Positions 16,679 through 27,082 of a stretch of 64,000 nt of DNA are shown in pieces; the stretch's first letter is position 1, and every line of letters starts with the position of its first letter. The DNA is taken from positions 10,184 to 74,183 of the forward strand of contig JAEFAI010000009.1 of the NCBI GenBank assembly GCA_016291185.1, written 5' to 3'. Both the position numbers and the translations under genes were made by a program. The notes under the pieces were generated by a model that searched no databases, was not told where the DNA came from, and was given only the letters and a program-made list of their open reading frames with translations. Source of the stretch: Bacteroidales bacterium. Lineage in GTDB: Bacteria; Bacteroidota; Bacteroidia; Bacteroidales; UBA932.

Positions 16679-17898
16679 AAGCCGAAGGCTTCCTTGATGC
16701 GGTCCACGCTGTCGAGCAGCTCCCAGCCGAAGAACTGGATGCCGTCCTTGACATACGGCTTACGGCCCATGTGCCCGTAGGCGGCCGTGGGCTCGTAGAT
16801 CGGATTCTTGAGGCCGAACTTCTTGATGATGGCGGCCGGGCGCAGGTCGAAAAGCTCGCGCACCTTCTGTGCGATCTCAGCGTCGGAGGCCTCGATGTGG
16901 CGCGTGCCGTAGGTGTCGACATAGACGCTCACGGGCTCCGCCACGCCGATGGCGTAGGCGAGCTGCACGAGGCACTCCTCCGCGATGCCCGCGGCGATGA
17001 GGTTCTTGGCGAGATAGCGGGCGGCGTAGGCCGCGCTGCGGTCCACCTTCGAAGGGTCTTTGCCGGAGAAGGCGCCGCCGCCGTGCGCGCCGCGCCCGCC
17101 GTAAGTATCGACGATAATCTTGCGGCCGGTCAGGCCGGTGTCGCCGGCAGGGCCGCCGATCACGAATTTCCCGGTCGGGTTGACGTGCAGGATGGCCGTT
17201 CCGTCGAAGAGTTTCGCCGTGCGCTCGGGCAGGCTCTTGATGAGACGGGGGAGGACGATCTCCCGGACATCCTTTTCTATACGCGCGCGCATGCGCTCGT
17301 CGTCGGTGTCGAACTCATCGTGCTGCGTGCTCAGAACGATGGTGTGCACGCGCACGGGGGTGCGGCGGCCGGTGAATTCGATGGTAAACTGGGACTTGGC
17401 GTCCGGACGGAGATAGGGCATCAGCGTCGGCTCGTTGTGCCGGATGTCGGCGAGCGTCTGCAGGAGCTTGTGCGAGAGCGACAGGGCGAGGGGCATGTAC
17501 TCCTCGGTGTCGGTGCTTGCGTATCCGAACATCATGCCCTGGTCCCCGGCGCCTTGCTCGTCCGGCTCCTCGCGGTCCACGCCGCGGTCGATGTCGGCAC
17601 TCTGCTCGTGGATGGTGGAGATGACGCCGCAGGAAGCGGCGTCGAAGCCGTACTCGGCCTTGGTGTAGCCGATGCGCTCGATCACGCGACGTGCCGTGGC
17701 GGGGATGTCCACGTAGGCGTGCTCGGAATTGACCTCGCCGCCCACGACCACCAGGCCGGCGGTGCAGAAAGTTTCACAAGCGACGTGCGCCTCCGGGTCC
17801 TGGCGGAGGAATTCGTCGAGAATGGCATCTGAAATCTGGTCAGCGACTTTGTCGGGATGACCTTCGGAGACGGACTCCGATGTGAAGAGGTAGTTCAT
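16675..17898 (-). CDS. metK: S-adenosylmethionine synthetase
   Basis: 407 residues from ATG 17898 ([17 protein letters not shown]); the in-frame start at 17910 adds MLKK only. MetK joins methionine and ATP to make SAM. The N-terminal EGHPDK motif, the [12 protein letters not shown] loop and the [16 protein letters not shown] motif are all present. It heads an operon with smpB and miaA. No SAM riboswitch was recognised in the 68-nt leader. It ties functionally to metF-metH and metY elsewhere in the window. Confidence 0.97.
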   Translation of the reverse strand: MNYLFTSESVSEGHPDKVADQISDAILDEFLRQDPEAHVACETFCTAGLVVVGGEVNSEHAYVDIPATARRVIERIGYTKAEYGFDAASCGVISTIHEQSADIDRGVDREEPDEQGAGDQGMMFGYASTDTEEYMPLALSLSHKLLQTLADIRHNEPTLMPYLRPDAKSQFTIEFTGRRTPVRVHTIVLSTQHDEFDTDDERMRARIEKDVREIVLPRLIKSLPERTAKLFDGTAILHVNPTGKFVIGGPAGDTGLTGRKIIVDTYGGRGAHGGGAFSGKDPSKVDRSAAYAARYLAKNLIAAGIAEECLVQLAYAIGVAEPVSVYVDTYGTRHIEASDAEIAQKVRELFDLRPAAIIKKFGLKNPIYEPTAAYGHMGRKPYVKDGIQFFGWELLDSVDRIKEAFGL

Positions 17899-17965
17899 CT
17901 TTTTTAGCATTTTTGACGAGGTTGCAAGCAGTCAAATCTGTCCTCGTTTTGTTTATAATTCGGCG

Positions 17966-17973
17966 CAAAGATA
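17966..17973 (-). promoter_or_regulatory. -7 promoter box of metK
   Basis: TATCTTTG on the minus strand, 67 nt before the metK ATG; the -33 region is only T-rich. The remainder of 17899-18106 holds this and the divergent promoter at 18007-18037. Confidence 0.55.
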
Positions 17974-18006
17974 GTAATATTTGTTGATAAAAAATCGTTA
18001 AAGAAC

Positions 18007-18037
18007 TTGGCTGATTCAAAATCGTAAACTATCTTTG
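18007..18037 (+). promoter_or_regulatory. Promoter of the Oar-like receptor gene
   Basis: TTG (18007-18009), a 20-nt spacer and TATCTTTG (18030-18037) match the Bacteroidetes consensus. It gives a leader of about 65 nt that begins with a small GCGGG/CCCGC hairpin. Confidence 0.75.
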
Positions 18038-18106
18038 CGGCGCGGGAGAACCCGCTTTGATGAAATTGATATATAAGTGATTCAATTTTACCATATTACT
18101 AACGTT

Positions 18107-21100
18107 ATGAAACAAGCATTCAAGAGTGCGTTGCTGTCCATTGCAGCGATGCTTTTTGTCGTTTCTGCCGCTGCGCAGGTGACGACCTCTTCTTTCGGCG
18201 GCCACGTTACCGATAAGGACGGTGCTGTCGCCGGTGCCACGGTCATTGCGGTCTATCAGCCGACGGCTGCGACCTACTATGCCCTGACCGACAAGAATGG
18301 TAGCTTCCGTATCAACAATGTCCTCCCGGGCGGCCCTTACACCGTCACGGTCTCAATGATGGGCTACCGTACGGTTGAGAACCAGAATCTCTACGCCCCC
18401 CTGGGTGAGACCCTCGTGGTGGACACCGTCCTCGAAGACGACGCGATCAGCCTTGAGGCTGCCGTGTTCGTGGCCGACGGCAACCTGTCCAACATGAACG
18501 TCCACCGCTCCGGCGCCGGCACCTCCGTCAGCCAGGGTACGATGCGTAACCTCCCGACCGTCAGCCGCAGCCTGAACGACGTGATGAAGCTTACTCCGCA
18601 GGCTTCCTCCACTTCCAACGGTCTCGCCATCGGTGGCGGTAACTACCGCTCCTCCTATGTGACCGTTGACGGTGCCGCGTTCAACAACGCTTTCGGTATC
18701 GGCTCCAACTTGCCTGCCGGTGGCGCTCCGATCTCTCTGGATGCTCTCGAGCAGATGAGTGTCAACATCACTCCGTTCGACGTCCGCCACTCTGGCTTCA
18801 CCGGTGGTGCCATCAACGCCGTGACCAAGAGCGGTACCAACGAGTTCCACGCTTCTGTTTATGACTACTATACCTCCCAGGCCGTCCGCGGCTACAAGGT
18901 GGAGGGTGAGAATCTGAACAAGACCGACTTCCTTGACAACACCGTTGGCTTCACCGTCGGCGGCCCGATCATCAAGAACAAGCTCTTCTTCTTCGTGAAC
19001 GCTGAGTACAGCTCCGACGTGGTGCCTGGCTCCAGCAAGGTGGTCAGCACGGCTTCCGGCCGTGTGGATCCGAAGTTCGAGCCGAACAAGGACGTCGTCC
19101 GTCCGACCCAGCAGTTCATGGATGAGGTGCTCAGCTACCTCGACAAGACCTACGGCTACAACCCGGGCCGCTACCAGGGCTACTCCATCAGCACCCCGGA
19201 CTACAAGGTGCTGGCCCGTCTGGACTGGAACATCAACGACAACAACAAGCTGAACCTCCGTTTCAGCCACACGCACAATGCGTCGGCTTCCAGCCCGTCC
19301 AACTCGGTGAACCCGATCAACCCGAACCCGTACAACCGCAATACCTACGGCCGTACTTCCACGTACGCCCAGTATTTCGAGTCCAACCGCTACACGACCG
19401 ACAACAACTTCACGTCCCTTGCGGCTGAGCTCAACTCCCGCCTCTTCGACGGTCGCGGCACCAACATGCTCCGCGCCACCTGGTCCCACCAGAACGAGCC
19501 GCGCAGCTTTGTCGGCGGCAACTTCCCGACCGTGGATATCCTCGAGAACTATGGTACCAACAAGGCCGTCCTGACCTCCTTCGGTCCGGATCCTTTCACC
19601 TATGGCAACCTCCGCGACGTGCATACCGTCGTCGTCACCGACGAGCTCACCTACACTGCCGGTATTCACAACCTTATCGGCGGTCTCCAGTACGAGTACG
19701 ACAACACGAAGAACGGTTACATGCAGGGTGGTCTCGGCTACTATGTCTATAACAGCTGGGAGTCCTTCGTGGCCGGTGGCAAGCCGTCCGCTTTCGCCAT
19801 CACCCACTCCAACCGCGACGACCTCGCCCAGGTGTACCCGTCCTTTGACTACCACCAGGTTTCCGCCTACGTGCAGGACGAGATCAACTTCAGCGACTAC
19901 TTCAAGCTGACCGTCGGTCTGCGTGCCGAGCTCCCGTTCTACCCGACCATCGCCGGCAACGAGAACAAGGAGTTCCTCGCCCTCGCTGAGAATAGCCAGT
20001 CCCTGGCTGGTCTGAGCACGGCTGATATGCCGAAGGCCCGCGTGAACCTCAGCCCGCGTGTCGGTTTCAACTGGGATGTGCTCCAGAACCGCAAGCTCGT
20101 GGTCCGTGGCGGTAGCGGCCTCTACACTGGCCGTATCCCGTTCGTGTGGATCGTCTCCGTGGCCGGCAACAGCAACAACCTGCAGGCCCAGTTCATCGAC
20201 ACCGACGGCACCAACCCGAACACGCCGAACTTCCACGCCAACGTGGAGGATATCCTGAAGGACATCTACGGTGGCACCTTCAAGGCTCAGGACCTCGCCG
20301 CCCCGACCGGTGCGACCATCCTCGACAAGAGCCTCCAGATGCCGACCACCTGGAAGAGCTCCCTCGCCATCGACGCCGAGCTCCCTTGGGGCATCAAGGC
20401 TTCCGTCGAAGGTATCTTCAACTACGACCTGAACAGCGTTTATGCCAAGCGTCTGGGTTACACCCAGGACAGCGTCCAGCTCCCTGGCGAGCCGAATCCT
20501 CGCACCCACTGGACTTCCGAGGGCATCAAGAACAGCATGAAGAGCACGGTTGCTCCGTACTACCTGACCAACATCGACCTCCACGGTACCTACTATTCCG
20601 TGACGGCTACCCTGTCCAAGAACTTCCCGTTCGGTCTTAACCTCATGGCTGCTTACACCCGTGCCGACTCCAAGTCCATCCAGGAAGGCTACGGCGACCA
20701 GGTTTCTTCCCTGTTCTCCGGCGGTAACTACAGCATCAACGGCTCCAACGTGCCTGAGCTCGGCCACTCCGCTTTCGTCTCCCCGAACCGTGTGATCGCC
20801 AACGCTAGCTGGCGTATCCAGGAGGGTAAGAACTTCGCCACCACCATCGGTATCTTCTACGAGGGCTACAACCACTGCTATGTGGGTAACTACTCCTACA
20901 CCCGTTACTCCTACACGCTCAAGAGCGATGTGACCGGTATCGGCGGTTCCTACAACCTGATCTACGTCCCGACGGCTGACGATCTGACCAAGATGCAGTT
21001 CTCCAGCGACGAGAACAAGGCTGAGTTCATCCGCTTCATCGAGGAGGATGGCTACCTCAACTCCCGCCGCGGACAGTACACCGAGCGTGGCGCCAAGGTC

Positions 21101-21370
21101 GCTCCTTGGATGAGCCGCATCAATGTCAAGATCGCCCAGGACTTCACCGTGAACATCGCGAACAAGCCGACGACCCTGCAGATCGGTGTCGATATCAACA
21201 ACTTCGCCAACCTGCTCAACTCCAATTGGGGTCTGTGCAAGCAGGTCAGCACGGAGAACGTTCTCGAGTACAAGAATGGTGTGTACACCTTCACCGCTCC
21301 GACCGTGAAGACCTATCGCAGCACCTTCAACACCTGGCAGATGCTCTTCAGCGCTCGTCTGTTCTTCTAG
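18107..21370 (+). CDS. Oar-like TonB-dependent receptor with carboxypeptidase-regulatory domain
   Basis: 1087 residues from ATG 18107 (MKQAFKSALL); the in-frame ATG at 18077 would add ten residues ahead of the signal peptide. Signal peptide ends AAAQ; a carboxypeptidase-D-like regulatory domain follows (about residues 25-110), then a plug-like region with GGAINAVTKSGTNEFH, the hallmark of Oar/OmpA-related large receptors, and a barrel ending in FF. These proteins are outer-membrane transporters, but most lack a known ligand. It has no SusD partner, has its own promoter, and is followed by a terminator, so it is a single-gene unit. A neighbourhood of secreted nucleases and a peptidase suggests nutrient scavenging, without proof. 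Confidence 0.9.
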   Translation: MKQAFKSALLSIAAMLFVVSAAAQVTTSSFGGHVTDKDGAVAGATVIAVYQPTAATYYALTDKNGSFRINNVLPGGPYTVTVSMMGYRTVENQNLYAPLGETLVVDTVLEDDAISLEAAVFVADGNLSNMNVHRSGAGTSVSQGTMRNLPTVSRSLNDVMKLTPQASSTSNGLAIGGGNYRSSYVTVDGAAFNNAFGIGSNLPAGGAPISLDALEQMSVNITPFDVRHSGFTGGAINAVTKSGTNEFHASVYDYYTSQAVRGYKVEGENLNKTDFLDNTVGFTVGGPIIKNKLFFFVNAEYSSDVVPGSSKVVSTASGRVDPKFEPNKDVVRPTQQFMDEVLSYLDKTYGYNPGRYQGYSISTPDYKVLARLDWNINDNNKLNLRFSHTHNASASSPSNSVNPINPNPYNRNTYGRTSTYAQYFESNRYTTDNNFTSLAAELNSRLFDGRGTNMLRATWSHQNEPRSFVGGNFPTVDILENYGTNKAVLTSFGPDPFTYGNLRDVHTVVVTDELTYTAGIHNLIGGLQYEYDNTKNGYMQGGLGYYVYNSWESFVAGGKPSAFAITHSNRDDLAQVYPSFDYHQVSAYVQDEINFSDYFKLTVGLRAELPFYPTIAGNENKEFLALAENSQSLAGLSTADMPKARVNLSPRVGFNWDVLQNRKLVVRGGSGLYTGRIPFVWIVSVAGNSNNLQAQFIDTDGTNPNTPNFHANVEDILKDIYGGTFKAQDLAAPTGATILDKSLQMPTTWKSSLAIDAELPWGIKASVEGIFNYDLNSVYAKRLGYTQDSVQLPGEPNPRTHWTSEGIKNSMKSTVAPYYLTNIDLHGTYYSVTATLSKNFPFGLNLMAAYTRADSKSIQEGYGDQVSSLFSGGNYSINGSNVPELGHSAFVSPNRVIANASWRIQEGKNFATTIGIFYEGYNHCYVGNYSYTRYSYTLKSDVTGIGGSYNLIYVPTADDLTKMQFSSDENKAEFIRFIEEDGYLNSRRGQYTERGAKVAPWMSRINVKIAQDFTVNIANKPTTLQIGVDINNFANLLNSNWGLCKQVSTENVLEYKNGVYTFTAPTVKTYRSTFNTWQMLFSARLFF

Positions 21371-21393
21371 TCCAGGACTTAAGATATGAGTTA

Positions 21394-21424
21394 GCGGCCC
21401 GGTTCCTCCGGGCCGCTTTCTTTT
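21394..21424 (+). terminator. Rho-independent terminator after the Oar-like receptor
   Basis: GCGGCCCGG and CCGGGCCGC (21394-21402 and 21408-21416) form a perfect 9-bp stem followed by TTTCTTTTT. Confidence 0.92.
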
Positions 21425-21468
21425 TCCTGAAAAAGCCGTATCTTTATCTCGTTGTGGCCTTCGGAAAG

Positions 21469-22347
21469 ATGAGAGTTGCCGTGCATATCTGCTTCCTGCT
21501 GCTGCCAGTGTCCCTGCTGGTGGCGCTTTGCTCCTGTGGAGATTCCCTGACGGACCCTCGCGCGGAGCTCCAGGCGGATACGCCGGGCCGGTGGCTCGAA
21601 CTGCCGGCGACGGACACGCCCGGCCTGGTTTTCATCCACCATCCGATGCCGCAGGACCGTCGCCTGCGGAATTATTCTTTCTGCTTTGATCCCCGGGCCC
21701 GCGTGGCCGTGTGGGCCGCATATCCGCTGAACAGCGGCTTGCGGGGGACGGGCTCGCGCCCGGATCCGGAGCCCTGGGGTCTGGATCCCAAGGTCCCCGA
21801 GGAGGCCCAGGCCGTCCTGTACCACGGTTTTTCGAAGAACAAGACCTACGACCGCGGCCATCAGATTCCTTCTGCCGACCGCTATGCTTACGGGGCGAAC
21901 GCCGAGACGTATTACGGCACGAACATCACCCCGCAGCTGCACGATTTCAACGGCGGGATCTGGGCGACACTGGAGGGTAAGGTCCGCAGTTGGGCCGGCA
22001 AGTGCGACACGCTTTACGTCGTGACGGGAGCAGACCTGCGGGGTGCCCGCGAGAAGGTGAAGGACAATGAGGGAAAGGACGTCACGGTGCCGACGGGCTA
22101 CTTCAAGGCCCTCCTAGCGTACAAGAAAGGGGGATCCTTTGGCGCGGGAACGGGGGAGTACCTTGGCGTGGGCTTCTATTTCGAGCACCGAAAATATGAG
22201 AATACGCACGCTGCTGTCAAGGCCCGGGCGATGAGCCTGGATGCGCTGGAGGAAATGCTCGGCCTGGACTTCTTCGTGAACCTTCCCGCGGAGGCGCAGC
22301 GCTCCGTCGAATCCCAGTCCCCCGCCGCCTGGTGGTGGAACAACTAG
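21469..22347 (+). CDS. DNA/RNA non-specific endonuclease, probable lipoprotein
   Basis: 292 residues from ATG 21469. An open frame runs further up to 21106 but crosses the terminator and the receptor gene, so it was rejected. The signal peptide ends ALCSC, an acceptable lipobox. The catalytic motif of the NucA/EndoG beta-beta-alpha-metal family is present as DRGHQ (residues 128-132, His131 as general base), with the metal-binding Asn in YYGTNITPQ downstream. Such enzymes cut DNA and RNA without sequence preference and, when exported, scavenge nucleic acid or degrade extracellular DNA. A TATCTTTA box lies near 21440. The next two genes also encode predicted exported hydrolases. Confidence 0.88.
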   Translation: MRVAVHICFLLLPVSLLVALCSCGDSLTDPRAELQADTPGRWLELPATDTPGLVFIHHPMPQDRRLRNYSFCFDPRARVAVWAAYPLNSGLRGTGSRPDPEPWGLDPKVPEEAQAVLYHGFSKNKTYDRGHQIPSADRYAYGANAETYYGTNITPQLHDFNGGIWATLEGKVRSWAGKCDTLYVVTGADLRGAREKVKDNEGKDVTVPTGYFKALLAYKKGGSFGAGTGEYLGVGFYFEHRKYENTHAAVKARAMSLDALEEMLGLDFFVNLPAEAQRSVESQSPAAWWWNN

Positions 22348-22360
22348 CGGATTTTATTTG

Positions 22361-22368
22361 TACCTTTG
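22361..22368 (+). promoter_or_regulatory. -7 promoter box before the EEP nuclease gene
   Basis: TACCTTTG fits TAnnTTTG exactly and ends only 6 nt before the ATG at 22375. No clear -33 element is visible. Confidence 0.5.
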
Positions 22369-22374
22369 TAAGAT

Positions 22375-23451
22375 ATGAATATCAAGCGCTTATTATACGT
22401 TATCGCTGCGCTGGTCCTGATGGGGGCCTGCGTTCAGACTGCCTCCCAAGATACCTACGTGGTCGGCTTCTACAATGTCGAAAATCTCTTCGACACCGAG
22501 CACGACGAGGGCAAGAATGACCTGGCCTTCACCCCGGAGGGGGAGAACGCCTGGACGCCTGAAAAATACGAGAAAAAACTCTCCAACATCGCTTCCGTGA
22601 TCGCCGCGATGGCGGAGAAGAACGGCCGCTGGCACGCGCTGCTGGGCCTCGCCGAGGTCGAGAACGACCGCGTGCTGGAGGACCTCGTGGCGCGTCCGGA
22701 GATCGCTGAGGCCGGCTACCGGTTCGTCCACGTGGAGAGCCCGGATGTGCGCGGTATCGACTGCGCGCTGCTCTACCGGCCGGATGCGTTCAAGGTGGTG
22801 GACGTCCGCGCGCTGCCCTACGACTTCGACAGCGCGAGCGGCATCGTCTTTGAGAAGACCCCGGAGGAGCAGGCCGAGTTCAAGACGCGCGACGTGCTCT
22901 GTGTGCGCGGTGTGCTGGATGACGAGCTGTTTGCCATCTACGTGTGCCACTGGCCTTCGCGTACGGGCAATAAGGGCAGCGACCTGCGCTGCCGCGCCGC
23001 GGAGATTGTCCGGGAGGACATCTTCACGCTCGAGAATCGCTACCTGGACATCAATATCGTCGTGATGGGCGACATGAACGACAACCCCGAGGATGTCAGC
23101 ATGACGGACTACCTGCGTGGCCGCGAGACCATCGAAGAGATGGCCGAGGGCGAGCTCTTCTCCCCGTTCCTGCGCATGCACAAGGACGGTTTCGGCACGG
23201 AGGAGTACCACGGCGAGTGGAACATCTTCGACTGCATCTTCGTGAACCGCTGCCTGACGGACACCGATGCGCAGGGCAGCCTGCACATCCTCAAGAGCGA
23301 CGAGACGCACTACGGCTACGTCTTCAACCCGCCGTTCCTCGTCCAACAGGAGGGCCGCTACGCCGGCACGCCCTTCCGGACCTTCTCCGGCGGGCAGTTC
23401 ATCGGCGGCTACTCCGACCACTATCCCACGTATATAGTAATCAGTAAATAA
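22375..23451 (+). CDS. Endonuclease/exonuclease/phosphatase-family lipoprotein
   Basis: 358 residues. Lipobox LMGAC (Cys about residue 20). The EEP fold is recognised by FYNVENLFDT near the start, GLAEVEN (metal-binding Glu), CHWPSR, GDMNDNPED and the final SDHYP motif with the catalytic Asp-His pair. Family members cleave phosphodiesters in nucleic acids, lipids or phosphoinositides. Bacteroidetes homologues of this length are usually exported and are not fully characterised. The M3 peptidase gene follows with no gap, so the two are cotranscribed. Confidence 0.88.
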   Translation: MNIKRLLYVIAALVLMGACVQTASQDTYVVGFYNVENLFDTEHDEGKNDLAFTPEGENAWTPEKYEKKLSNIASVIAAMAEKNGRWHALLGLAEVENDRVLEDLVARPEIAEAGYRFVHVESPDVRGIDCALLYRPDAFKVVDVRALPYDFDSASGIVFEKTPEEQAEFKTRDVLCVRGVLDDELFAIYVCHWPSRTGNKGSDLRCRAAEIVREDIFTLENRYLDINIVVMGDMNDNPEDVSMTDYLRGRETIEEMAEGELFSPFLRMHKDGFGTEEYHGEWNIFDCIFVNRCLTDTDAQGSLHILKSDETHYGYVFNPPFLVQQEGRYAGTPFRTFSGGQFIGGYSDHYPTYIVISK

Positions 23452-25452
23452 ATGAAAAAAGCTTTTGCTATCGCAGCCCTTTTTGTTGCCATGACAGCTT
23501 GCAACAACCGCGTGAACCCCTTCCTGACGGAATGGGACACCCCCTACGGCATTCCGCCGTTCGACAAGATTCAGCCTTCCGATTATATTCCCGCCGTCCA
23601 GGCCGGAATCGAGCAGCAGGTCGCTGAAATCGACGCCATTACGGCCAATCCGGACGCGCCGACCTTCGAGAACACCATCGCTCCGCTGGAGCTCTCCGGC
23701 GAGATCCTCTCCAAGGTCGTCGGCGTGTTCTACAACATCACCGAGACCGACCGCACCGACGCGCTGGCCGCCATCGAGGAGGACATCATCTCCCTGATGA
23801 GCGAGCACGAGAACAATATGTCCTTCAACAAGGCGCTCTACAACCGCGTGGCTGCCGTCTATCATGGCGACCAGAGCGGCCTGACCCGCGAGCAGCAGGT
23901 CGTGCTGAAGAAGCACTTCGACGCCTTCGAGCGCGAGGGCATCGGCCTGCCTGAGGAGCAGCAGGCGCGCCTGCGTCAGATCAATGCCGACATCGCTGCC
24001 AAGACGCAGAAGATCGGCAACAACATCCTCGCCGAGTCCAACGATTTCCTCGAGAAATTCGGCTTCAGCGTGGCTGCCTATCCCGACAAGATGACCTCCA
24101 CGGAGGACCGCGAACTGCGCCGCCAGTACAACGAGGCGTACACATCCCGCGGCCATCGCGGCAATGAGTTCGACAACCGCCAGCTCCTGCTGGAGGTGCT
24201 CGACCTGCGCGCCGAGAAGGCGAAAATCCTCGGCTACCCGAACGCCGCCGCATACATCCTTGCCAACAAGATGGCGGGCGACACCAAGACCGTGGACAAC
24301 TTCCTCGACGGCATCATGAAGGCCGCCGTGGCCCGTGCCAGGACGGAGCTCGCCGACATGCAGGCCGTGATGGACCAGGAGGTCAAGGAAGGCAAACTGC
24401 CGGCCGGTTCGAAGATCGAGCCCTGGGACTGGTGGTACTATGCCGAGAAGGTCCGCAAGGCCAAGTACGACCTCGACGAGGCCGCGACGAAGCCCTACTT
24501 CCAGATTGACTCCGTCGTGAACGGCATCTTCACCAATGCTCACATCCTCTATGGCGTGAACTTCGAGCGCCTCGAGGATGTGCCCGTGTACAACCCGCAG
24601 GTGCGTGCCTACAAGGTCACGGCCGAGGACGGCTCCCTGCTCGGCATCTTCACGACCGACTATAAGCCCCGCGCCAGCAAGCGCGGCGGCGCGTGGATGA
24701 ACAACGTTCGCGATCAGTACTTCAAGGCTGATGGTACCGAGGTTCGCCCGATCATCGTGAATGTCTGCAATTTCTCCGACGACTACCTCTCTATCGACGA
24801 GGTGGAGACGGCCTTCCACGAGTTCGGCCACGCCCTGCACGGGCTGCTGACCCAGTGCCACTACTCCTCCGTGAGCGGCACGAACGTGACGCGCGACTTC
24901 GTCGAGATGTTCTCCCAGTTCAACGAGAACTGGGCCTTCCAGCCCAGCCTGCTCGCGCAGTACGCGAAGAATGCTGACGGCGAGCCGATCCCGGCCGAGC
25001 TGGTGCAGAAGATCCTGAATGCCAAGAAGTTCAACCAGGGCTTCATGACCACCGAGCTCTGCGCCGCCTCCATCCTCGACATGCGCTGGCATGAGCTGGA
25101 GAGCACGAAGGGCGTGGACATCGACGCCTTCGAGCAGCAGATTGCCGAACAGATCGGCCTGATCCCGGAGATCACCTACCGCTACCGCTCGACCTACTTC
25201 AACCACATCTTCTCCAGCGGCTACGCCGCCGGTTACTACGGCTACCTCTGGGCCGAGGTTCTCGACAAGGATGCCTTCAGCCTCTTCGTCGCCTCCCCGG
25301 ACGGCCCGTACGATCTCGAGCTTGCCAAGAAGTTCAAGGAGACCTTCCTGGAGAAGGGTGGCAGCGAGGAGCCGATGACGCTCTACAAGGCCTTCGCCGG
25401 CCGCGAGCCCGACTCCGCCGCCATGCTTCGCGGCCGCGGGCTGATTGACTAG
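23452..25452 (+). CDS. M3 family metallopeptidase (dipeptidyl carboxypeptidase type), lipoprotein
   Basis: 666 residues. The signal peptide ends in a lipobox (AMTAC, then NNRVNPF). The zinc motif HEFGH starts at residue 456, and further M3 signatures (FNENWAFQPSLL and FSSGYAAGYYGYLWAEVLDKDAF) follow. Length and order match the Dcp/OpdA group, which removes dipeptides or cleaves short peptides. In Bacteroidetes many of these carry a lipoprotein signal and act in the periplasm. The ATG follows directly after the stop codon of the EEP nuclease gene. Could be labelled dcp, but OpdA-like members cannot be excluded. Confidence 0.93.
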   Translation: MKKAFAIAALFVAMTACNNRVNPFLTEWDTPYGIPPFDKIQPSDYIPAVQAGIEQQVAEIDAITANPDAPTFENTIAPLELSGEILSKVVGVFYNITETDRTDALAAIEEDIISLMSEHENNMSFNKALYNRVAAVYHGDQSGLTREQQVVLKKHFDAFEREGIGLPEEQQARLRQINADIAAKTQKIGNNILAESNDFLEKFGFSVAAYPDKMTSTEDRELRRQYNEAYTSRGHRGNEFDNRQLLLEVLDLRAEKAKILGYPNAAAYILANKMAGDTKTVDNFLDGIMKAAVARARTELADMQAVMDQEVKEGKLPAGSKIEPWDWWYYAEKVRKAKYDLDEAATKPYFQIDSVVNGIFTNAHILYGVNFERLEDVPVYNPQVRAYKVTAEDGSLLGIFTTDYKPRASKRGGAWMNNVRDQYFKADGTEVRPIIVNVCNFSDDYLSIDEVETAFHEFGHALHGLLTQCHYSSVSGTNVTRDFVEMFSQFNENWAFQPSLLAQYAKNADGEPIPAELVQKILNAKKFNQGFMTTELCAASILDMRWHELESTKGVDIDAFEQQIAEQIGLIPEITYRYRSTYFNHIFSSGYAAGYYGYLWAEVLDKDAFSLFVASPDGPYDLELAKKFKETFLEKGGSEEPMTLYKAFAGREPDSAAMLRGRGLID

Positions 25453-25480
25453 GTCCTCCGCAAGGTAATCCCTACAAATA

Positions 25481-25514
25481 AGGATAGCTTCTCCAAGATG
25501 CTATCCTATATTTT
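25481..25514 (+). terminator. Terminator after the M3 peptidase gene
   Basis: AGGATAGC and GCTATCCT (25481-25488 and 25500-25507) form an 8-bp stem followed by ATATTTT. Confidence 0.65.
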
Positions 25515-25516
25515 AT

Positions 25517-25524
25517 TATCTTTG
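25517..25524 (+). promoter_or_regulatory. -7 promoter box of gpmI
   Basis: TATCTTTG, 27 nt before the gpmI ATG and directly after the terminator. The -33 element is not evident. Confidence 0.5.
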
Positions 25525-25551
25525 CAGAATAGATAATTTGAGAAACAAGAT

Positions 25552-27075
25552 ATGAATAGAAAAGTACTTCTGATGATCCTCGACGGTTGGGGCGAGGGCA
25601 AGCATGATTATTCCAATGCCATCTGGGCGCAGGGCACGCCGGTCATCGACGGCCTGCGTGCGAAATATCCTTCCGGCCACCTGCAGGCCTGCGGCGAATA
25701 TGTCGGTCTGCCGGACGGGCAGATGGGCAACTCCGAGGTTGGCCACATGAACCTGGGCGCCGGCCGCGTGGTCTATCAGGACCTCGTCAAGATCAACATG
25801 GCCGTCCGCGACCACAAGTTCCTCGAGAACGCCGAGATCAAGGCGGTCTATGACTATGTGAAGAACTCCGGCAAGAAGCTCCACCTGATGGGCCTCACCT
25901 CCAACGGCGGCGTGCACTCTTCCCTGGAGCATGTGTACGAATTCCTTCGCGTGGCGAAGGAGTACGGTCTGGACAAGGTCTATGTCCACGCCTTCATGGA
26001 CGGCCGCGACACCGACCCGCGCAGCGGTAAGGGTTTCCTCGAGGAGCTCGAGGGCAAGATGGCTGAGACCACGGGCAAGATCGCTACTGTGTGCGGCCGC
26101 TTCTACGCGATGGACCGCGACAAGCGCTGGGGCCGCGTCAAGGAGGCCTACGACCTGCTGGTCGAGGGCAAGGGCGCAGCCTTCAAGTCCGCGCTGGAGG
26201 GCATCCAGGCGTCCTACGACGCCGATGTGACCGATGAGTTTGTCAAGCCGATCGTTGTCACCGACGCCGCGGGCGCTCCGCTCGCGAAGATCGAAGAGGG
26301 CGACGCCATCATCTTCTACAACTTCCGCAACGACCGCGCCCGCGAGCTGACGGCCGTGCTCACGCAGAAGGACATGCCGGAAGAGGGAATGCACACCCTG
26401 CCGCTGTACTACTGCTGCCTGACCCCGTACGACGCCTCCTTCACCGGCGTGCACATCCTCTTCGACAAGGAGCTGGTGAACGATACCCTCGGCGAGACGG
26501 TCTCCAAGGCCGGCAAGCGCCAGCTGCGCATTGCCGAGACGGAGAAATACGCCCACGTGACCTTCTTCTTCAACGGCGGCCGCGAGCTGCAGTTCGAAGG
26601 TGAGGACCGCATCCTGATCAATTCTCCGAAGGTGCCGACCTACGACCTGCTGCCGCAGATGAGCGCCCCCGAGGTGGCTGAGAAGCTGATCGACGCCATC
26701 AACTCCGACAAGGAGGACCTCATCATCCTGAACTTCGCCAACGGCGACATGGTGGGCCACACGGGCGTTTACACTGCCGTCACCAAGACGGTCGAGTGCA
26801 TCGACAAGCTCGTCGGCAAGGTGGTCGAGGCGGCTATCGCTCACGACTACGTGGTCCTGCTGACGGCCGACCACGGCAACGCCGACTTCGAGGTGAACCC
26901 CGACGGCACGCCGAACACGGCCCACTCCCTGAACACGGTGCAGTTCGTCGTGATGAACGCCGGCGACGCCGTGAAGACGGTCAAAGACGGTGCTCTGTGC
27001 AACGTGGCGCCGACCATCCTCAAGCTCATGGGTATCCCGCAGCCGGCCGCGATGACGGCCGAGCCGCTGATCTAA
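25552..27075 (+). CDS. gpmI: 2,3-bisphosphoglycerate-independent phosphoglycerate mutase
   Basis: 507 residues, normal for the family. It interconverts 3- and 2-phosphoglycerate in glycolysis using two Mn ions. Seen: ILDGWGEG at the N-terminus (first metal ligand), the phosphoserine in GNSEVGH (Ser61), [10 protein letters not shown] and the C-terminal metal site TADHGNAD. manA follows after 7 bp, so the two form a small carbohydrate operon. The C-terminal extension usual for this enzyme (NTVQFVV to the end) is complete. Confidence 0.97.
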   Translation: MNRKVLLMILDGWGEGKHDYSNAIWAQGTPVIDGLRAKYPSGHLQACGEYVGLPDGQMGNSEVGHMNLGAGRVVYQDLVKINMAVRDHKFLENAEIKAVYDYVKNSGKKLHLMGLTSNGGVHSSLEHVYEFLRVAKEYGLDKVYVHAFMDGRDTDPRSGKGFLEELEGKMAETTGKIATVCGRFYAMDRDKRWGRVKEAYDLLVEGKGAAFKSALEGIQASYDADVTDEFVKPIVVTDAAGAPLAKIEEGDAIIFYNFRNDRARELTAVLTQKDMPEEGMHTLPLYYCCLTPYDASFTGVHILFDKELVNDTLGETVSKAGKRQLRIAETEKYAHVTFFFNGGRELQFEGEDRILINSPKVPTYDLLPQMSAPEVAEKLIDAINSDKEDLIILNFANGDMVGHTGVYTAVTKTVECIDKLVGKVVEAAIAHDYVVLLTADHGNADFEVNPDGTPNTAHSLNTVQFVVMNAGDAVKTVKDGALCNVAPTILKLMGIPQPAAMTAEPLI

Positions 27076-27082
27076 GGATTCT

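Noticed and set aside
21106..21468. 5' extension of the endonuclease gene
   Set aside because: The extension overlaps the receptor gene and passes through a strong terminator; the signal peptide begins at 21469.
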